64,000 bases of DNA from the NCBI RefSeq assembly GCF_016908325.1, contig NZ_JAFBDR010000003.1:62001-126000 (forward strand), read 5' to 3'. This document shows positions 46,804-56,025 of the stretch, in pieces. Within the stretch, counting starts at the first letter, position 1; each line of letters opens with the position of its first letter. Under the pieces are notes generated by a model. That model did no database searches. It was not told the origin of the DNA and saw only the letters and a list, made by a program, of their open reading frames with translations. A program made the translations under genes and the position numbers. This DNA comes from Aquibacillus albus (GTDB taxonomy: Bacteria; Bacillota; Bacilli; Bacillales; Amphibacillaceae).

Positions 46804-47949
46804 GGCATGATCTATGGGAACATCTTGCCCAGACCAAACGCTTTTTGCTGTCCAATCCATTGGTGGATCGCTCCAAAAAGGATCCAGTTCTGACAAACCA
46901 AGTGGTAGGAATATTGTTGAACACAGATAAGTGCTACCAGTTGAAATATACCCCTCCCCAATACCCGGCTGATGACCACAAACCCCTATTGTTAACCATC
47001 CTTCTGGAGTGAAGGTTCCAATAGCTTCCAGTGATTTTCTAATAACAGCGGTTAATGCAGACCGTATCTGTGCTGGGCGGACATTTTCCGGCAAATCACT
47101 TCGTAAAGCATGTAAAGACAGGCTTTGTAGTGCACCACAGCGGTAGGCTAGTGAACGACCAACTGGAGGAAACGTTCCTTCAGGTGAAATTAACCTTTCC
47201 TGAATAACAGCGTAACGCTGTGATCTCTTTACGATATCACTCTTGATTGCTCCCCAATCCCTATACTCGTTTTCAACCGTTTCAATTAAATCGACTAGCA
47301 TTGGATGTATAACAAAGGCATTGTAGTAATCATAATGAAACTCTGGACCATCACTATATACACCATCCCCAACATACCACTGACTAAATTGCTTCAAGGC
47401 ATAGTCTATTCTCATCGGATCCCAGTCGTCTTCACCAATTTTATACAAAGTAGCTTCTATGATTGCGGAAAATAATAACCAATTTGAAAAAACAGGTTTT
47501 CTCGACCTAGTTCCCTTAAGCGCTTCAATCACGTTCTGTTGTACTTTGGCACCAAGCTTCTCCCATAGTTCATTGGGTGCTCGTAGAATAGCTTGGGCCA
47601 GGAAGGCTGTATCCACAATTGGCTGAAAATCATCTTTAAAATTCATATAATCTGGTGAAGCTGGATCTGTTCCAGCATCCATTGCTGCTCTAGCCAAGTT
47701 GCAAAAATGCAGACGCAACTTTTCTTCCTTCTCATTTACTGATTTCTTTTCTAACCATGGTGCAATCCCTACTAATAAGCGGGACATAGCTTCTAAGTGA
47801 GAAAATTTTTCTCGACTGGCTCCTTCCTTCTCTTCTACCGGCATCACTTCTTTTAATTGCTTCTGCTCCAAAGCGTTCAAAACTGGACTAGCTATTTTAA
47901 TCATCGTATCGATCCAATACTGCCGGTCATTTTGTATTTTTACATCCAT
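46798..47949 (-). CDS. DUF2264-domain protein
   Basis: A 383-residue protein of the DUF2264 family, an alpha/alpha-barrel fold found near plant-polysaccharide genes. Segments such as SHLEAMSRLLVGIAPWLE, NWLLFSAIIEATL, YSDGPEFHYDYYNAFVIHPML and GRSLAYRCGALQ are conserved. No signal peptide is seen. No reaction is established; a glycan-active role on imported oligosaccharides is inferred from the barrel fold and the YesL/dgoD operon. A GAGGTG site precedes the ATG. The gene's stop lies in a repeat element. Confidence 0.82.
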   Translation of the reverse strand: MDVKIQNDRQYWIDTMIKIASPVLNALEQKQLKEVMPVEEKEGASREKFSHLEAMSRLLVGIAPWLEKKSVNEKEEKLRLHFCNLARAAMDAGTDPASPDYMNFKDDFQPIVDTAFLAQAILRAPNELWEKLGAKVQQNVIEALKGTRSRKPVFSNWLLFSAIIEATLYKIGEDDWDPMRIDYALKQFSQWYVGDGVYSDGPEFHYDYYNAFVIHPMLVDLIETVENEYRDWGAIKSDIVKRSQRYAVIQERLISPEGTFPPVGRSLAYRCGALQSLSLHALRSDLPENVRPAQIRSALTAVIRKSLEAIGTFTPEGWLTIGVCGHQPGIGEGYISTGSTYLCSTIFLPLGLSELDPFWSDPPMDWTAKSVWSGQDVPIDHAL

Positions 47950-47962
47950 TTCATTACACCTC

Positions 47963-48622
47963 TTATAAGGTACTATTTGTTCCCTTTTCTGTTTTGTTCG
48001 ATTGATTTAAATGCTTTTGCTCAATTCTCATAAACGCACAATGTGCAAACCACATCGTAATAAAGCTTAAACAGCTTCCTGTAAATACCGGAATTATGCC
48101 CGGGAAAATGTTAGAAAAATAGAGAAAAAACATAACACTTACGCCTATTAACAAAGTCATCAATGGAGAAGAAATTCCGACAAAAAAAGCATGCTTAAAA
48201 TAATCAAAAAACTTCACGTTATAGTGGGAATAAACAGGAAAAATATAAATGACAACAATAACATAAAGAAAAGCCAAACCTAGCAATAATAAGGAAATAA
48301 CATCAGCCAATAAATGCTTGACTGATGAAATCATTTGATAATTAATATAAATCAACAATCCAAAGAAGCTTAGTAAAAAACCAATACAATTTACTTGAAT
48401 AAACCTATGTTTATATTCTTTCCAAAACGCAGCAAAAATTGGCGTATCATCCTGCCCATGAATCCATTTTCTTTCGATTGAAAACATAGCAGAAGTTGCA
48501 GGAAAAAACCCTAAAAATACTAGACCAATTAGGGTGAAAACCAACCACAGTAAGTTTAAATAAGCAAACCGCATCAACCACATACAAATTTTATAGATTC
48601 CACCTGTATAATTCCCATCCAT
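47963..48622 (-). CDS. YesL-family (DUF624) membrane protein
   Basis: A 219-residue protein with four to five membrane segments, similar along its length to the copy at 25215-25847 (NLLWLVFTLIGLVFLGFFPATSAMF). It lies between dgoD and the DUF2264 gene, 13 bp ahead of the latter. The function of YesL is not established; association with sugar ABC importers is known for the family. A GAGGAG site precedes the ATG. Confidence 0.85.
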   Translation of the reverse strand: MDGNYTGGIYKICMWLMRFAYLNLLWLVFTLIGLVFLGFFPATSAMFSIERKWIHGQDDTPIFAAFWKEYKHRFIQVNCIGFLLSFFGLLIYINYQMISSVKHLLADVISLLLLGLAFLYVIVVIYIFPVYSHYNVKFFDYFKHAFFVGISSPLMTLLIGVSVMFFLYFSNIFPGIIPVFTGSCLSFITMWFAHCAFMRIEQKHLNQSNKTEKGTNSTL

Positions 48623-48664
48623 ATGATTAACTCCTCTTAGACTCTATCAATAGAACAGTCTTTT

Positions 48665-49813
48665 CTACCATTCTGCGATACTACCATCTTGATGGCGCCA
48701 AACTGGATTTTTCCAATTATGTCCTTCCCCTGCTTTTTCTTTTACGTATGTCTCATCTATCTCAATTCCTAAACCTGGACCTTGTGGAATCTTCACATAA
48801 CCATCTTTGTATTCAAACACACTTTTTTCTTTAATATAATCAAGTAAATCATTACTTTTGTTATAATGGATTCCCAAGCTTTGTTCTTGGATAAAAGCGT
48901 TATGTGAAGTTGCATCTACCTGTAAACATGCTGCTAACGCGATTGGACCAAGTGGACAATGGGGAGCTAAAGCTACATCGTAAGCTTCCGCCATCGACGC
49001 AATTTTTTTCGTTTCGGTAATCCCGCCGGCATGAGACAAATCAGGTTGTATAATGTCTACATAGCCTTCTGCCAAAATCTTTTTAAAATCCCATCTTGAG
49101 AACATTCTTTCTCCTGTTGCAATTGGAATACTCGTATGGTTAGCAATCTCCTTTAAGCTTTCATTATTTTCCGGCAAAACAGGTTCTTCAATGAACATCG
49201 GATGATAAGGCTCTAATTCTTTCGCTAATACCTTCGCCATTGGTTTATGTACTCTTCCATGGAAATCAATCCCAATTCCAACATCATTTCCAACAGCTTC
49301 TCTTACTGCAGCTAAACGATGAACTGCTTCTTCCACTTTGGTAAAGGAGTCTATATATTGCAGTTCTTCTGTTCCATTCATTTTAACCGCCGTAAAGCCT
49401 GCTTCCACTACTTTTTTCGCTTCCTGTCCAACATCAGAAGGTCGATCCCCGGCAATCCATGAGTATACGCGAATCGAATCTCTACATGCTCCACCCATAA
49501 GTTCATAGATTGGAGCATTATAATACTTTCCTTTAATATCCCAAAGTGCTTGGTCTATTCCAGCAATCGCACTCATCAATATCGGCCCGCCCCTGTAAAA
49601 ACCAGATCGATATAATTTATTCCAGTGGTCTTCAATTCGGAGTGGATTTTTGTCAACCAGATACTCCATTAGTTCATCGACTGCAGCCTTTATTGTGGCA
49701 GCTCTTCCTTCAACGATTGGTTCACCCCAACCAGTTATACCCTCATCTGTTTCTATTTTTAAAAATAGCCACCTTGGCGGGACAAGAAATAATTCATAAT
49801 TAGTTATCTTCAT
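48665..49813 (-). CDS. dgoD: D-galactonate dehydratase (enolase superfamily)
   Basis: A 382-residue member of the mandelate racemase/enolase superfamily that aligns end to end with E. coli DgoD. Metal ligands are expected in FGxDFHG-type [16 protein letters not shown] and TGERMFSR, and the catalytic His in [16 protein letters not shown]; the C-terminal [14 protein letters not shown] is nearly that of DgoD. It converts D-galactonate to 2-keto-3-deoxygalactonate. A decayed aldolase gene lies directly upstream and contains its GGAG site; no KDGal kinase is present. Confidence 0.92.
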   Translation of the reverse strand: MKITNYELFLVPPRWLFLKIETDEGITGWGEPIVEGRAATIKAAVDELMEYLVDKNPLRIEDHWNKLYRSGFYRGGPILMSAIAGIDQALWDIKGKYYNAPIYELMGGACRDSIRVYSWIAGDRPSDVGQEAKKVVEAGFTAVKMNGTEELQYIDSFTKVEEAVHRLAAVREAVGNDVGIGIDFHGRVHKPMAKVLAKELEPYHPMFIEEPVLPENNESLKEIANHTSIPIATGERMFSRWDFKKILAEGYVDIIQPDLSHAGGITETKKIASMAEAYDVALAPHCPLGPIALAACLQVDATSHNAFIQEQSLGIHYNKSNDLLDYIKEKSVFEYKDGYVKIPQGPGLGIEIDETYVKEKAGEGHNWKNPVWRHQDGSIAEW

Positions 49814-49818
49814 GTTAT

Positions 49819-50016
49819 CTACTCCTTCAACTGATTTCTCAATTCAATAAATTGCTTGGCTTTTTCTTCCATTTCATCAAATTTTTGTTCCGATACGAGT
49901 TGTTGATTGATTAACGACCCACCAAGTCCTAAAGCATCCCACCCTGTACGCAAATATTCTTCTGCATTATTTAATGAAACGCCACCGACAGCCATGATAG
50001 AACTTCGATTGCATTT
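49819..50016 (-). pseudogene. C-terminal remnant of a KDPGal/KDPG aldolase (dgoA-like)
   Basis: One minus-strand frame reads NRSSIMAVGGVSLNNAEEYL, continues through RTGWDALGLGGSLINQQLV and ends with TAG just before dgoD. The pattern xxPxGGVxxxNxxEyxxxGaxalGxGs is the last third of Eda/DgoA aldolases. An in-frame TAG precedes it and there is no ribosome binding site, so the first two thirds of the gene are gone. The rest of the gap to 50261 is AT-rich with only a terminator. Confidence 0.75.
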
Positions 50017-50217
50017 CTAATTAAAAACCTTTCCTTACAAATAGGTTGTTTCTTTTATTTTATTCTTTGCGTTAGTTTCTTTAAATATAAGATTTTTGAA
50101 AAACTATATAATATATTGGAATGAATAGAATCGCTATTTTTAGACTTCATTCCTAAAAATTCTTACTACGTCAAATTACTTCTCTTCTAAAATTTTATAT
50201 TTTATTAACATAGAACA

Positions 50218-50248
50218 ATAGAGAAGGAGGACCCTCCTCCTTCTCTAT
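50218..50248 (-). terminator. Terminator of the third ABC importer operon
   Basis: ATAGAGAAGGAGGA...TCCTCCTTCTCTAT, a 14-bp perfect stem with a CCC loop, lies 14 bp past the binding-protein stop codon. The T-run is weak, but stem strength and position support it. Confidence 0.75.
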
Positions 50249-50261
50249 CATTAACATTATA

Positions 50262-51680
50262 TTATCTATTTTCTAACCATTCCGTACTTTCTTTTTGTGC
50301 TTTTTGAAGTGCTTCTTCCGCTGATCTTTCTCCAGTTAATGCAGCCTCTATTTCAGAAGTTAAGATAAATCGCGGCTGAGCAGAACCCCAAGGATAGCGA
50401 GGCGTGTAAGGAGTACTCATCGCTTCAAATACTGGGTTCATTAACTCTGAAACCTCTTTGACATTATCCCATTCAGCAGCTGATTTTACAGCTGGCATTG
50501 CGCCTGTCTCATAAACATATTTTTGGGCAAAGTCACTTGTAGCAAATTTCAACCATTCCCAAGCTAAATCTTTGTTTTCACTGTCTTTTGCAATGGTGAT
50601 TGGGCTACCTGCAAACAATCCACCCTTACCGCTGTCGTCTTTAAACTCTTGAGCAATTGCAATACGGTCTTCTAAACCTTGAGCATACGTCTGTTCAACT
50701 AGATCCCCAGGACCTTGGTTAAGCATAATTGCAATATTGTTATCTTTTGTTAACCATTTTTCACTACCTTGGTTACTAACAATTCCTTCTGGTGCTAATT
50801 CCTGCATATCTAGTAACCAGTTTAACCCTTGTAACATTTCAGGAGAGTTAAATTGAAATTCAATTTCATCCCAAGCAAATCCAGTTCCCCATTTTCCACC
50901 TAAACCTTCTGCAGCGTTAATTAATGTAAAGGCAGAAGACCAGTCTCCACGGAACCAAATACCGTAGTTTTGTTCACCTGTTACTGGATTCGTACCAGTC
51001 ATTTTTTGCGCTTTTTCCGTAATTTCTTCCATTGTTGGGTATTCAGAAAGATATTCTACACCCCACTCATCAAATAACTGCTTATCATATGTGATGAAAC
51101 GTGCATCGCCTAAAAATGGTAATCCAAAAATATCCAATTCGCTGCTTTCAGGTGGTAATGCTTTCCAACCATCCACTTGATTATCAATAAAAATATCTAA
51201 ACTGAATTCATCATCAGCATCAATATATGGCTGTAATGGTTCTAATAATCCTTGTGCAGCAAAGTCTGCTATACCTGGCATTTGGTATACATCCGCTTCT
51301 TTAGAAGTTAACATTGCTTGTGTTTTTTCTGTATAACCTTCCCATGGCATAATAATAAACTCTACTGTTGCACCAGGATGCTGTGATTCAAATTCTTCTT
51401 TTAAAACATGTAAACCAGGTGTCTTCACTCCAGTGATTGGATCTGTTGAATCTTCCATACTAAAGTCACCAATTAATTGTACTTTAACAGTTTGACCAGC
51501 CCATTCACCATCTCCACCAGAAGAACTTCCTTCAGATGATGAACCACCTGAATTTGAAGAACCTCCATCTGAACTAGAACCACCTGAATCTGAACTACAA
51601 CCGACTAACGCTGCAACTAGAATGAACATAAATGCTAGTGCTAAGAGAGAACCTTTTGAGAAAAAACGTTTTAACATCAT
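50262..51680 (-). CDS. Sugar ABC transporter binding lipoprotein
   Basis: A 472-residue family 1 binding protein with a lipoprotein signal peptide ending at LVGC (Cys28) and a long Ser/Gly linker (about 29-58). Features such as FIIMPWEGYTEKTQAMLTSKEADVYQMP and the C-terminal region are typical. It is third in the operon, after both permeases, an order different from the other two importers here. GGGGGT precedes tandem ATG codons. The ligand is unknown; neighbouring genes suggest a glycoside or sugar acid. Confidence 0.92.
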   Translation of the reverse strand: MMLKRFFSKGSLLALAFMFILVAALVGCSSDSGGSSSDGGSSNSGGSSSEGSSSGGDGEWAGQTVKVQLIGDFSMEDSTDPITGVKTPGLHVLKEEFESQHPGATVEFIIMPWEGYTEKTQAMLTSKEADVYQMPGIADFAAQGLLEPLQPYIDADDEFSLDIFIDNQVDGWKALPPESSELDIFGLPFLGDARFITYDKQLFDEWGVEYLSEYPTMEEITEKAQKMTGTNPVTGEQNYGIWFRGDWSSAFTLINAAEGLGGKWGTGFAWDEIEFQFNSPEMLQGLNWLLDMQELAPEGIVSNQGSEKWLTKDNNIAIMLNQGPGDLVEQTYAQGLEDRIAIAQEFKDDSGKGGLFAGSPITIAKDSENKDLAWEWLKFATSDFAQKYVYETGAMPAVKSAAEWDNVKEVSELMNPVFEAMSTPYTPRYPWGSAQPRFILTSEIEAALTGERSAEEALQKAQKESTEWLENR

Positions 51681-51714
51681 TTTTTACCCCCATTTTTTTG
51701 ATAATTCTTAATAC

Positions 51715-51729
51715 TGCAATCGCTTTCTT
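51715..51729 (-). promoter_or_regulatory. cre-like box ahead of the binding protein gene
   Basis: AAGAAAGCGATTGCA on the minus strand has one mismatch to cre. It lies in the 63-bp gap after the permease gene and might act by roadblock. Confidence 0.35.
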
Positions 51730-51743
51730 GTTAAATCTACAAG

Positions 51744-52595
51744 TTATTCCCCCTTCACTCCACTTAGGGCAATACTTTGAATAATGTATCGTTGTAAAAA
51801 CAGATACAGTATTACTATAGGGATGACACTTACAGTTGCTAGAGCCATGGTTAGTCCTCCTAAACTTGTACCATTCTCTAGTGAGAAACTAGCTAAATAA
51901 AGTGGTACGGTATGAAGATCTTGATTGTTTAGTACTACTAATGGCCACATAAAGTCGTTCCAACTCCAGATAAATGCCAAAATGACCATCGTTGCTGCAA
52001 TTGGTCCAGACAACGGAAAATAAACACGGAAGAAAATCCTGAACTCACCAGCCCCATCAATTTGTGCAGCCTCTCTTAATGTATCTGGTAGCTGGTCAAA
52101 AAACTGCTTACAAAGAAAGATTAGCATCCCATTAATCAAAGGAGGAAGTATTAATGGCCAAAAAGTATTCAATAATCCTACACTGTTAAACATTGTATAT
52201 AAAGGGATTAGACGCGGCTCCATCGGAATCATTAGTGTACATAATACAACAATAAACAGTAGTTTCTTTCCTTTAAACCTTCCTTTTGAGAAAGCATAAC
52301 CAGCAAGTAGTGATGCCGATACACCGATAAAGACTGAACTTGTCGTAACAATCGCTGAATTAATATACGAAGCTATTAGTCTTCCATTCTCAAATACAAT
52401 TCCATAGTTAAAGCCTGACACTTCCTCCGGTATCAATCTTGGTGGAAATGGCATTGTTATATTGGCTGTTCTGTCAAACCCGACACTTACCATCCAAATG
52501 AATGGAGACATAAGCAGTACACCAAAGATTAATAAAATAATAAACTTGAATGAGGTTGTTAAACGTTCCGCTTGTTTATTAGACATTGCACTCAT
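51744..52595 (-). CDS. Sugar ABC transporter permease (MalG type)
   Basis: A 283-residue permease with six predicted membrane segments and the EAA loop REAAQIDGAGEFRIFFRVYFPLSGP. The C-terminus ends YIIQSIALSGVKGE. It is second in the permease-permease-binding protein operon, 19 bp after the first permease. GGAGGAG precedes the ATG. Confidence 0.93.
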   Translation of the reverse strand: MSAMSNKQAERLTTSFKFIILLIFGVLLMSPFIWMVSVGFDRTANITMPFPPRLIPEEVSGFNYGIVFENGRLIASYINSAIVTTSSVFIGVSASLLAGYAFSKGRFKGKKLLFIVVLCTLMIPMEPRLIPLYTMFNSVGLLNTFWPLILPPLINGMLIFLCKQFFDQLPDTLREAAQIDGAGEFRIFFRVYFPLSGPIAATMVILAFIWSWNDFMWPLVVLNNQDLHTVPLYLASFSLENGTSLGGLTMALATVSVIPIVILYLFLQRYIIQSIALSGVKGE

Positions 52596-52614
52596 CTAGT
52601 CTCCTCCTCTCTTG

Positions 52615-53559
52615 TTATAGCTTCATTTTTGAGACTTTAAGGTTGATAAATGTAAATATTAATATAATGATAAACATGATATATGTTGCTGCTGATGCAA
52701 CACCGAATTCAAAACCTGTAAAACCTCGTTCATAAATGAATGCACCCATTGTTTGGATTGAACGAGCAGGACTACCATTTGGTCCACCCAATACGTAAAC
52801 TTCATTAAAACGTTGAAGCGCTCCAATCCACCCTGTAATAAGTAGGAATGCGAACGTGCCAGCCATATTAGGAATAGTAATAAAAAACCATTGCTGAATG
52901 CCACTAGCACCATCAATTTTAGCCGCTTCATACATTTCAGGAGATATAGCTTGTAAGTTTGCAAGACAGATAATAATTACAAAGCCTATCCAGTGCCAAA
53001 CTGCTAGAAAGATAACACCCCATTTAGAAGTAGAAGGATCTGAGAACCAACCAGGTGATGGTAAACCTACTGCTTCTAGCGCAAAGTTTACAATCCCCAT
53101 CTCTGGGTGTAAAACAAATTGGAAAATCATCGCTGCCGCTACGATCGATGTAACGTTTGGTAAAAAATAAACAACTTTAAAAAAGTTTTGACCTCTAGGT
53201 GTAGAGTTGATTAATGAAGCGAAAATGAAGCCTAAAGGAATTGTAATGAGAATTTGGAATATCCCGATGAAGAAGGTATTCCATACCGAATTCCAAAATG
53301 TTGCGGACGTTAAAACAAGTTTAAAGTTTGCAAGTCCGATAAAGTTTTCGATCGTTCCATTGGATTGGAAAAAGCTCAATCGAAATGACTCAACAATAGG
53401 GTAGACCATAAAAAGTAAGATCCCTAGAAAACTTGGAAGGAGAAAAACATACCAAGTTAGTTGTGATTTTCTTTTTTTCTGTCTCATTGTTTCAAATCCT
53501 ATACTAGTATCTGTGCTAGGATTTGAACTAGCATTGATTTCCACACTGTTTTTCGCCAT
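52615..53559 (-). CDS. Sugar ABC transporter permease (MalF type)
   Basis: A 314-residue permease with a cytoplasmic N-terminus of about 30 residues, six membrane segments and the EAA loop YEAAKIDGASGIQQWFFITIPN. It is the first gene of the third importer operon. AAGGAG precedes the ATG and a cre box lies about 85 bp upstream. The upstream AraC-type gene is its likely regulator. Confidence 0.93.
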   Translation of the reverse strand: MAKNSVEINASSNPSTDTSIGFETMRQKKRKSQLTWYVFLLPSFLGILLFMVYPIVESFRLSFFQSNGTIENFIGLANFKLVLTSATFWNSVWNTFFIGIFQILITIPLGFIFASLINSTPRGQNFFKVVYFLPNVTSIVAAAMIFQFVLHPEMGIVNFALEAVGLPSPGWFSDPSTSKWGVIFLAVWHWIGFVIIICLANLQAISPEMYEAAKIDGASGIQQWFFITIPNMAGTFAFLLITGWIGALQRFNEVYVLGGPNGSPARSIQTMGAFIYERGFTGFEFGVASAATYIMFIIILIFTFINLKVSKMKL

Positions 53560-53643
53560 AATATTCTCCTTTCGTTAAAAGACAACCAATTTGTCAGTAA
53601 TCCAAAAAATATCGACACTCTTCTTTATGAAAAAACACAACTT

Positions 53644-53658
53644 TGATAACGCTTTCAC
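53644..53658. promoter_or_regulatory. cre box upstream of the third importer operon
   Basis: GTGAAAGCGTTATCA on the minus strand matches cre except at the first (W) position. It lies between the importer operon and a short plus-strand frame and could affect both. Confidence 0.6.
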
Positions 53659-53689
53659 AACAAGTTAAAAATAAAGGAGCTCCCATAGG

Positions 53690-53791
53690 ATGCTTTTGTT
53701 TTATTTCGTGTTTGGACTCCCAATGATCTCAGTGATCGGTTTGGTTATTACCTTATTAAGTGTTAACTTTATTATAAAAGAACTTATTTAG
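53690..53791 (+). CDS. Candidate 33-residue hydrophobic protein
   Basis: A short frame between the importer and the AraC gene, on the opposite strand to both. AAAGGAG lies ten bases before the ATG. The product (MLLFYFVFGLPMISVIGLVI and 13 more residues) is almost wholly hydrophobic with a charged IKEL tail, as for a single-pass membrane peptide. Nothing else explains the 318-bp gap. It is not recognised, and it is short enough to arise by chance. Confidence 0.45.
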   Translation: MLLFYFVFGLPMISVIGLVITLLSVNFIIKELI

Positions 53792-53877
53792 TAACTCATG
53801 ATTAGGATTGTGTTCTTTTGTTTACTATTTGTCTTTTATTGCTCTTTTCAAATAGTTCTGTGAGGTAATTTCCTACA

Positions 53878-54762
53878 TTAGTATTTTGATACGGACTTAT
53901 ACTTCACAGATCTTCTGTTTCTATATTCAGATGGAGTAATGTTCATTTGTTTACGAAAAAAACGACTGAAATGTGAAGAGTTTTCGAAACCTGACTCTAA
54001 AGCAACGTCTAAAATAGTTTTTTCGGGATAGATTTCAAGTAAATACTTTGCTCGATTGATTCGACAACTCATTAAGTATTGCATAATTGTATAGCCAGTA
54101 ATATCTTTAAATATCCTAGACATATAGTATTTGCTAATGTTTAAATTATCCGCAATATTATCCAATGTTATATCTTTATCAAAGTTTTTATCGATCCAAG
54201 AGACAACACGATTTACATGAATTGTTTTTTCCGATTTATTGGGTGGCAGCCTTACCAGTCTTATTTTGCTAAGTTCATAAATTTTAAACAGCAGTTGAAT
54301 AAGTAAGGAAGAAATTTCACCTTCTTTTAATCTTTTTTCATTTTGTTCATCTTTGATATGCTTATCATTTACTAGAGATATTTTTCTGATTAATTCTTTT
54401 ATTTCGTTTAACATATCATTGTCTACCCCTCGAAAAAGGGTATTACTTAGTTTTGTAAATGGAGTCAATAGCTCTGGAACATTTAAGCTTTTTAATATGG
54501 GACTTACCCACTCAGCTGAAAATTCAATGACACTTCTCTCATAGGTTGTACCCGGTTCAGGATTTGCACGATGCAGTGTTAAACCATTCATAATAATAAT
54601 GTCGTCTTGTTGCAAATCATAAATACTATCTGAAATTAAGTACCTACAGCTTCCACTATGAAAATAATAAATTTCAAACCTGTCATGCGAGTGATACTCA
54701 AAATCACCTTGTGAATGAACCTTATCCGTCATCCGATAGTGTGTTTGGATTTTCTCAGACAA
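53878..54762 (-). CDS. AraC-family transcriptional regulator with cupin sensor domain
   Basis: A 294-residue regulator with an N-terminal cupin domain (FEYHSHDRFEIYYFHSG, about 15-90) and a C-terminal double helix-turn-helix (about 190-285, ITLDNIADNLNISKYYMSRIFKD). The start is TTG at 54762 supported by GAGGAGG. Such one-component regulators bind sugars directly. It lies between the isomerase/epimerase operon and the importer it probably activates. No kinase gene accompanies this importer, unlike the first two. Confidence 0.92.
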   Translation of the reverse strand: MSEKIQTHYRMTDKVHSQGDFEYHSHDRFEIYYFHSGSCRYLISDSIYDLQQDDIIIMNGLTLHRANPEPGTTYERSVIEFSAEWVSPILKSLNVPELLTPFTKLSNTLFRGVDNDMLNEIKELIRKISLVNDKHIKDEQNEKRLKEGEISSLLIQLLFKIYELSKIRLVRLPPNKSEKTIHVNRVVSWIDKNFDKDITLDNIADNLNISKYYMSRIFKDITGYTIMQYLMSCRINRAKYLLEIYPEKTILDVALESGFENSSHFSRFFRKQMNITPSEYRNRRSVKYKSVSKY

Positions 54763-54840
54763 TCTATTTATCCTCCTCTTCCCCTTAGACTACTCATCTG
54801 AGTGGCTAGATTAATATGGGTTAAGACTTTTATTCTCTAT

Positions 54841-55064
54841 CTAATGGTATTCTCCTTCAACTAATTGACAAAACAGGAATATAGTATGAATCTTCGCGCG
54901 TGCATTTTTCTCTTTCTCTTACCAAACTCACATTTTTATTTAGAAAATTGACGTTGTAAAAACTTCTCTGGTACCAAGGAAATGACATTACATTCGATAA
55001 AATCGTATCCAGCTTCTTTAACGACTGCTGCCTTGTCGATATCTGGACAAATTCCAAATTTCAT
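54841..55064 (-). pseudogene. Truncated sugar isomerase/epimerase gene
   Basis: An ATG at 55064 opens a 42-residue frame, MKFGICPDIDKAAVVKEAGY onward, that reads like the first strand and helix of a xylose isomerase-like barrel and then stops at 54936. Further on, another frame ends QLVEGEYH with TAG at 54841, plausibly the old C-terminus. Most of the roughly 280 codons are gone. It follows an intact isomerase/epimerase gene by 68 bp on the same strand. Confidence 0.65.
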
Positions 55065-55132
55065 GGCTACACTTCCTTTTCTATGAAACTATTTGATAGG
55101 AGTGGGAACACCACTCCTATCAATATTGGATA

Positions 55133-55996
55133 CTACACCAGCTCTTCATTTAATAGTTTTTTTACCCATTCAATGTTGTGCTTTAATGAATCTTTCGTTC
55201 CGTACGCATTACTAAAATCTTCCATTCCGATATAACCGTCATAGCCAACAGCTTTTAAATCTTCAAAAACTTGTTGCCAGTCAACGACACCTTTCTCAAT
55301 CGCAGCCCATTTAACTTCCCAATTAATTGTACCATCATCCTGTTGATTCTTCACTTGCCATTCTGCGTTTTTCACATGGACGTGAGCCAAATATGGACCG
55401 AGCAATTCCAATCCCATTCGATAATTTTCATAGCCTTCATGAACCATATTACCTGGGTCATATAGAACCCCGATATGTTCCGGATCGAACTGACTAACTA
55501 ATCGGTGTGCAAGACTAGCACTAGGTGTAATCGTCATATGGTGTGTTTCTACCAATCCCTTCACTTTATACTGCTTACACATTTGTTCTACTTCTTTTAA
55601 ATAGTTAACTGCACCTTTATATAGGTCATTATAATTTTTAGAACGGTCATACCTAGGTACACCAACCCGTATCGTTGATGCTCCTAACTTTTGTGCAACC
55701 TGTAATACATGTTCTGTCGAAACTAGGTCACCGGAAGTCAAATACGGGGTAACACTAGTAACTTCAATGCCTTTTTCTTTTGTATAAGAAGATAATGCTT
55801 CCAAATCTTGTTCTGAGCTATCCGGAGAAATCGTACATAAATTATTACCCCAAAAGCTAGGTTCTTGTTGTTTCAATTCATCTGATATTTCTTTAAAGCG
55901 CCATTCTACTCCTTCATATCCACAATCTTTCAAATAATCAACCAATTGTTTCGGTGTTGTATCTGGTGCCATAACAGTAAAAACTGAGAATTTCAT
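55133..55996 (-). CDS. Sugar phosphate isomerase/epimerase (TIM barrel)
   Basis: A 287-residue AP_endonuc_2-type barrel. Metal-site segments include KGLVETHHMTITPS, GVLYDPGNMVHEG, LAHVHVKNAEW and YIGMEDFSNA with the final Glu. It begins MKFSVFTVMAPDTTPKQLVDYLKD and has normal length. A GGTGGAGA site precedes the ATG, 29 bp after an oxidoreductase gene, so both act on the same compound. Substrate unknown. Confidence 0.87.
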   Translation of the reverse strand: MKFSVFTVMAPDTTPKQLVDYLKDCGYEGVEWRFKEISDELKQQEPSFWGNNLCTISPDSSEQDLEALSSYTKEKGIEVTSVTPYLTSGDLVSTEHVLQVAQKLGASTIRVGVPRYDRSKNYNDLYKGAVNYLKEVEQMCKQYKVKGLVETHHMTITPSASLAHRLVSQFDPEHIGVLYDPGNMVHEGYENYRMGLELLGPYLAHVHVKNAEWQVKNQQDDGTINWEVKWAAIEKGVVDWQQVFEDLKAVGYDGYIGMEDFSNAYGTKDSLKHNIEWVKKLLNEELV

Positions 55997-56025
55997 TATT
56001 AGTCTCCACCTTTCCTATAATTCTT

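Noticed and set aside
48665-49813. Assigning dgoD to xylonate dehydration in the Weimberg route
   Set aside because: End-to-end similarity to E. coli DgoD and the adjacent DgoA-like remnant favour galactonate; a YjhG-type dehydratase already fits xylonate.
53581-53680. Terminator between the importer operon and the AraC gene
   Set aside because: The only inverted sequence is the cre box, and no stem with T-run was found here.
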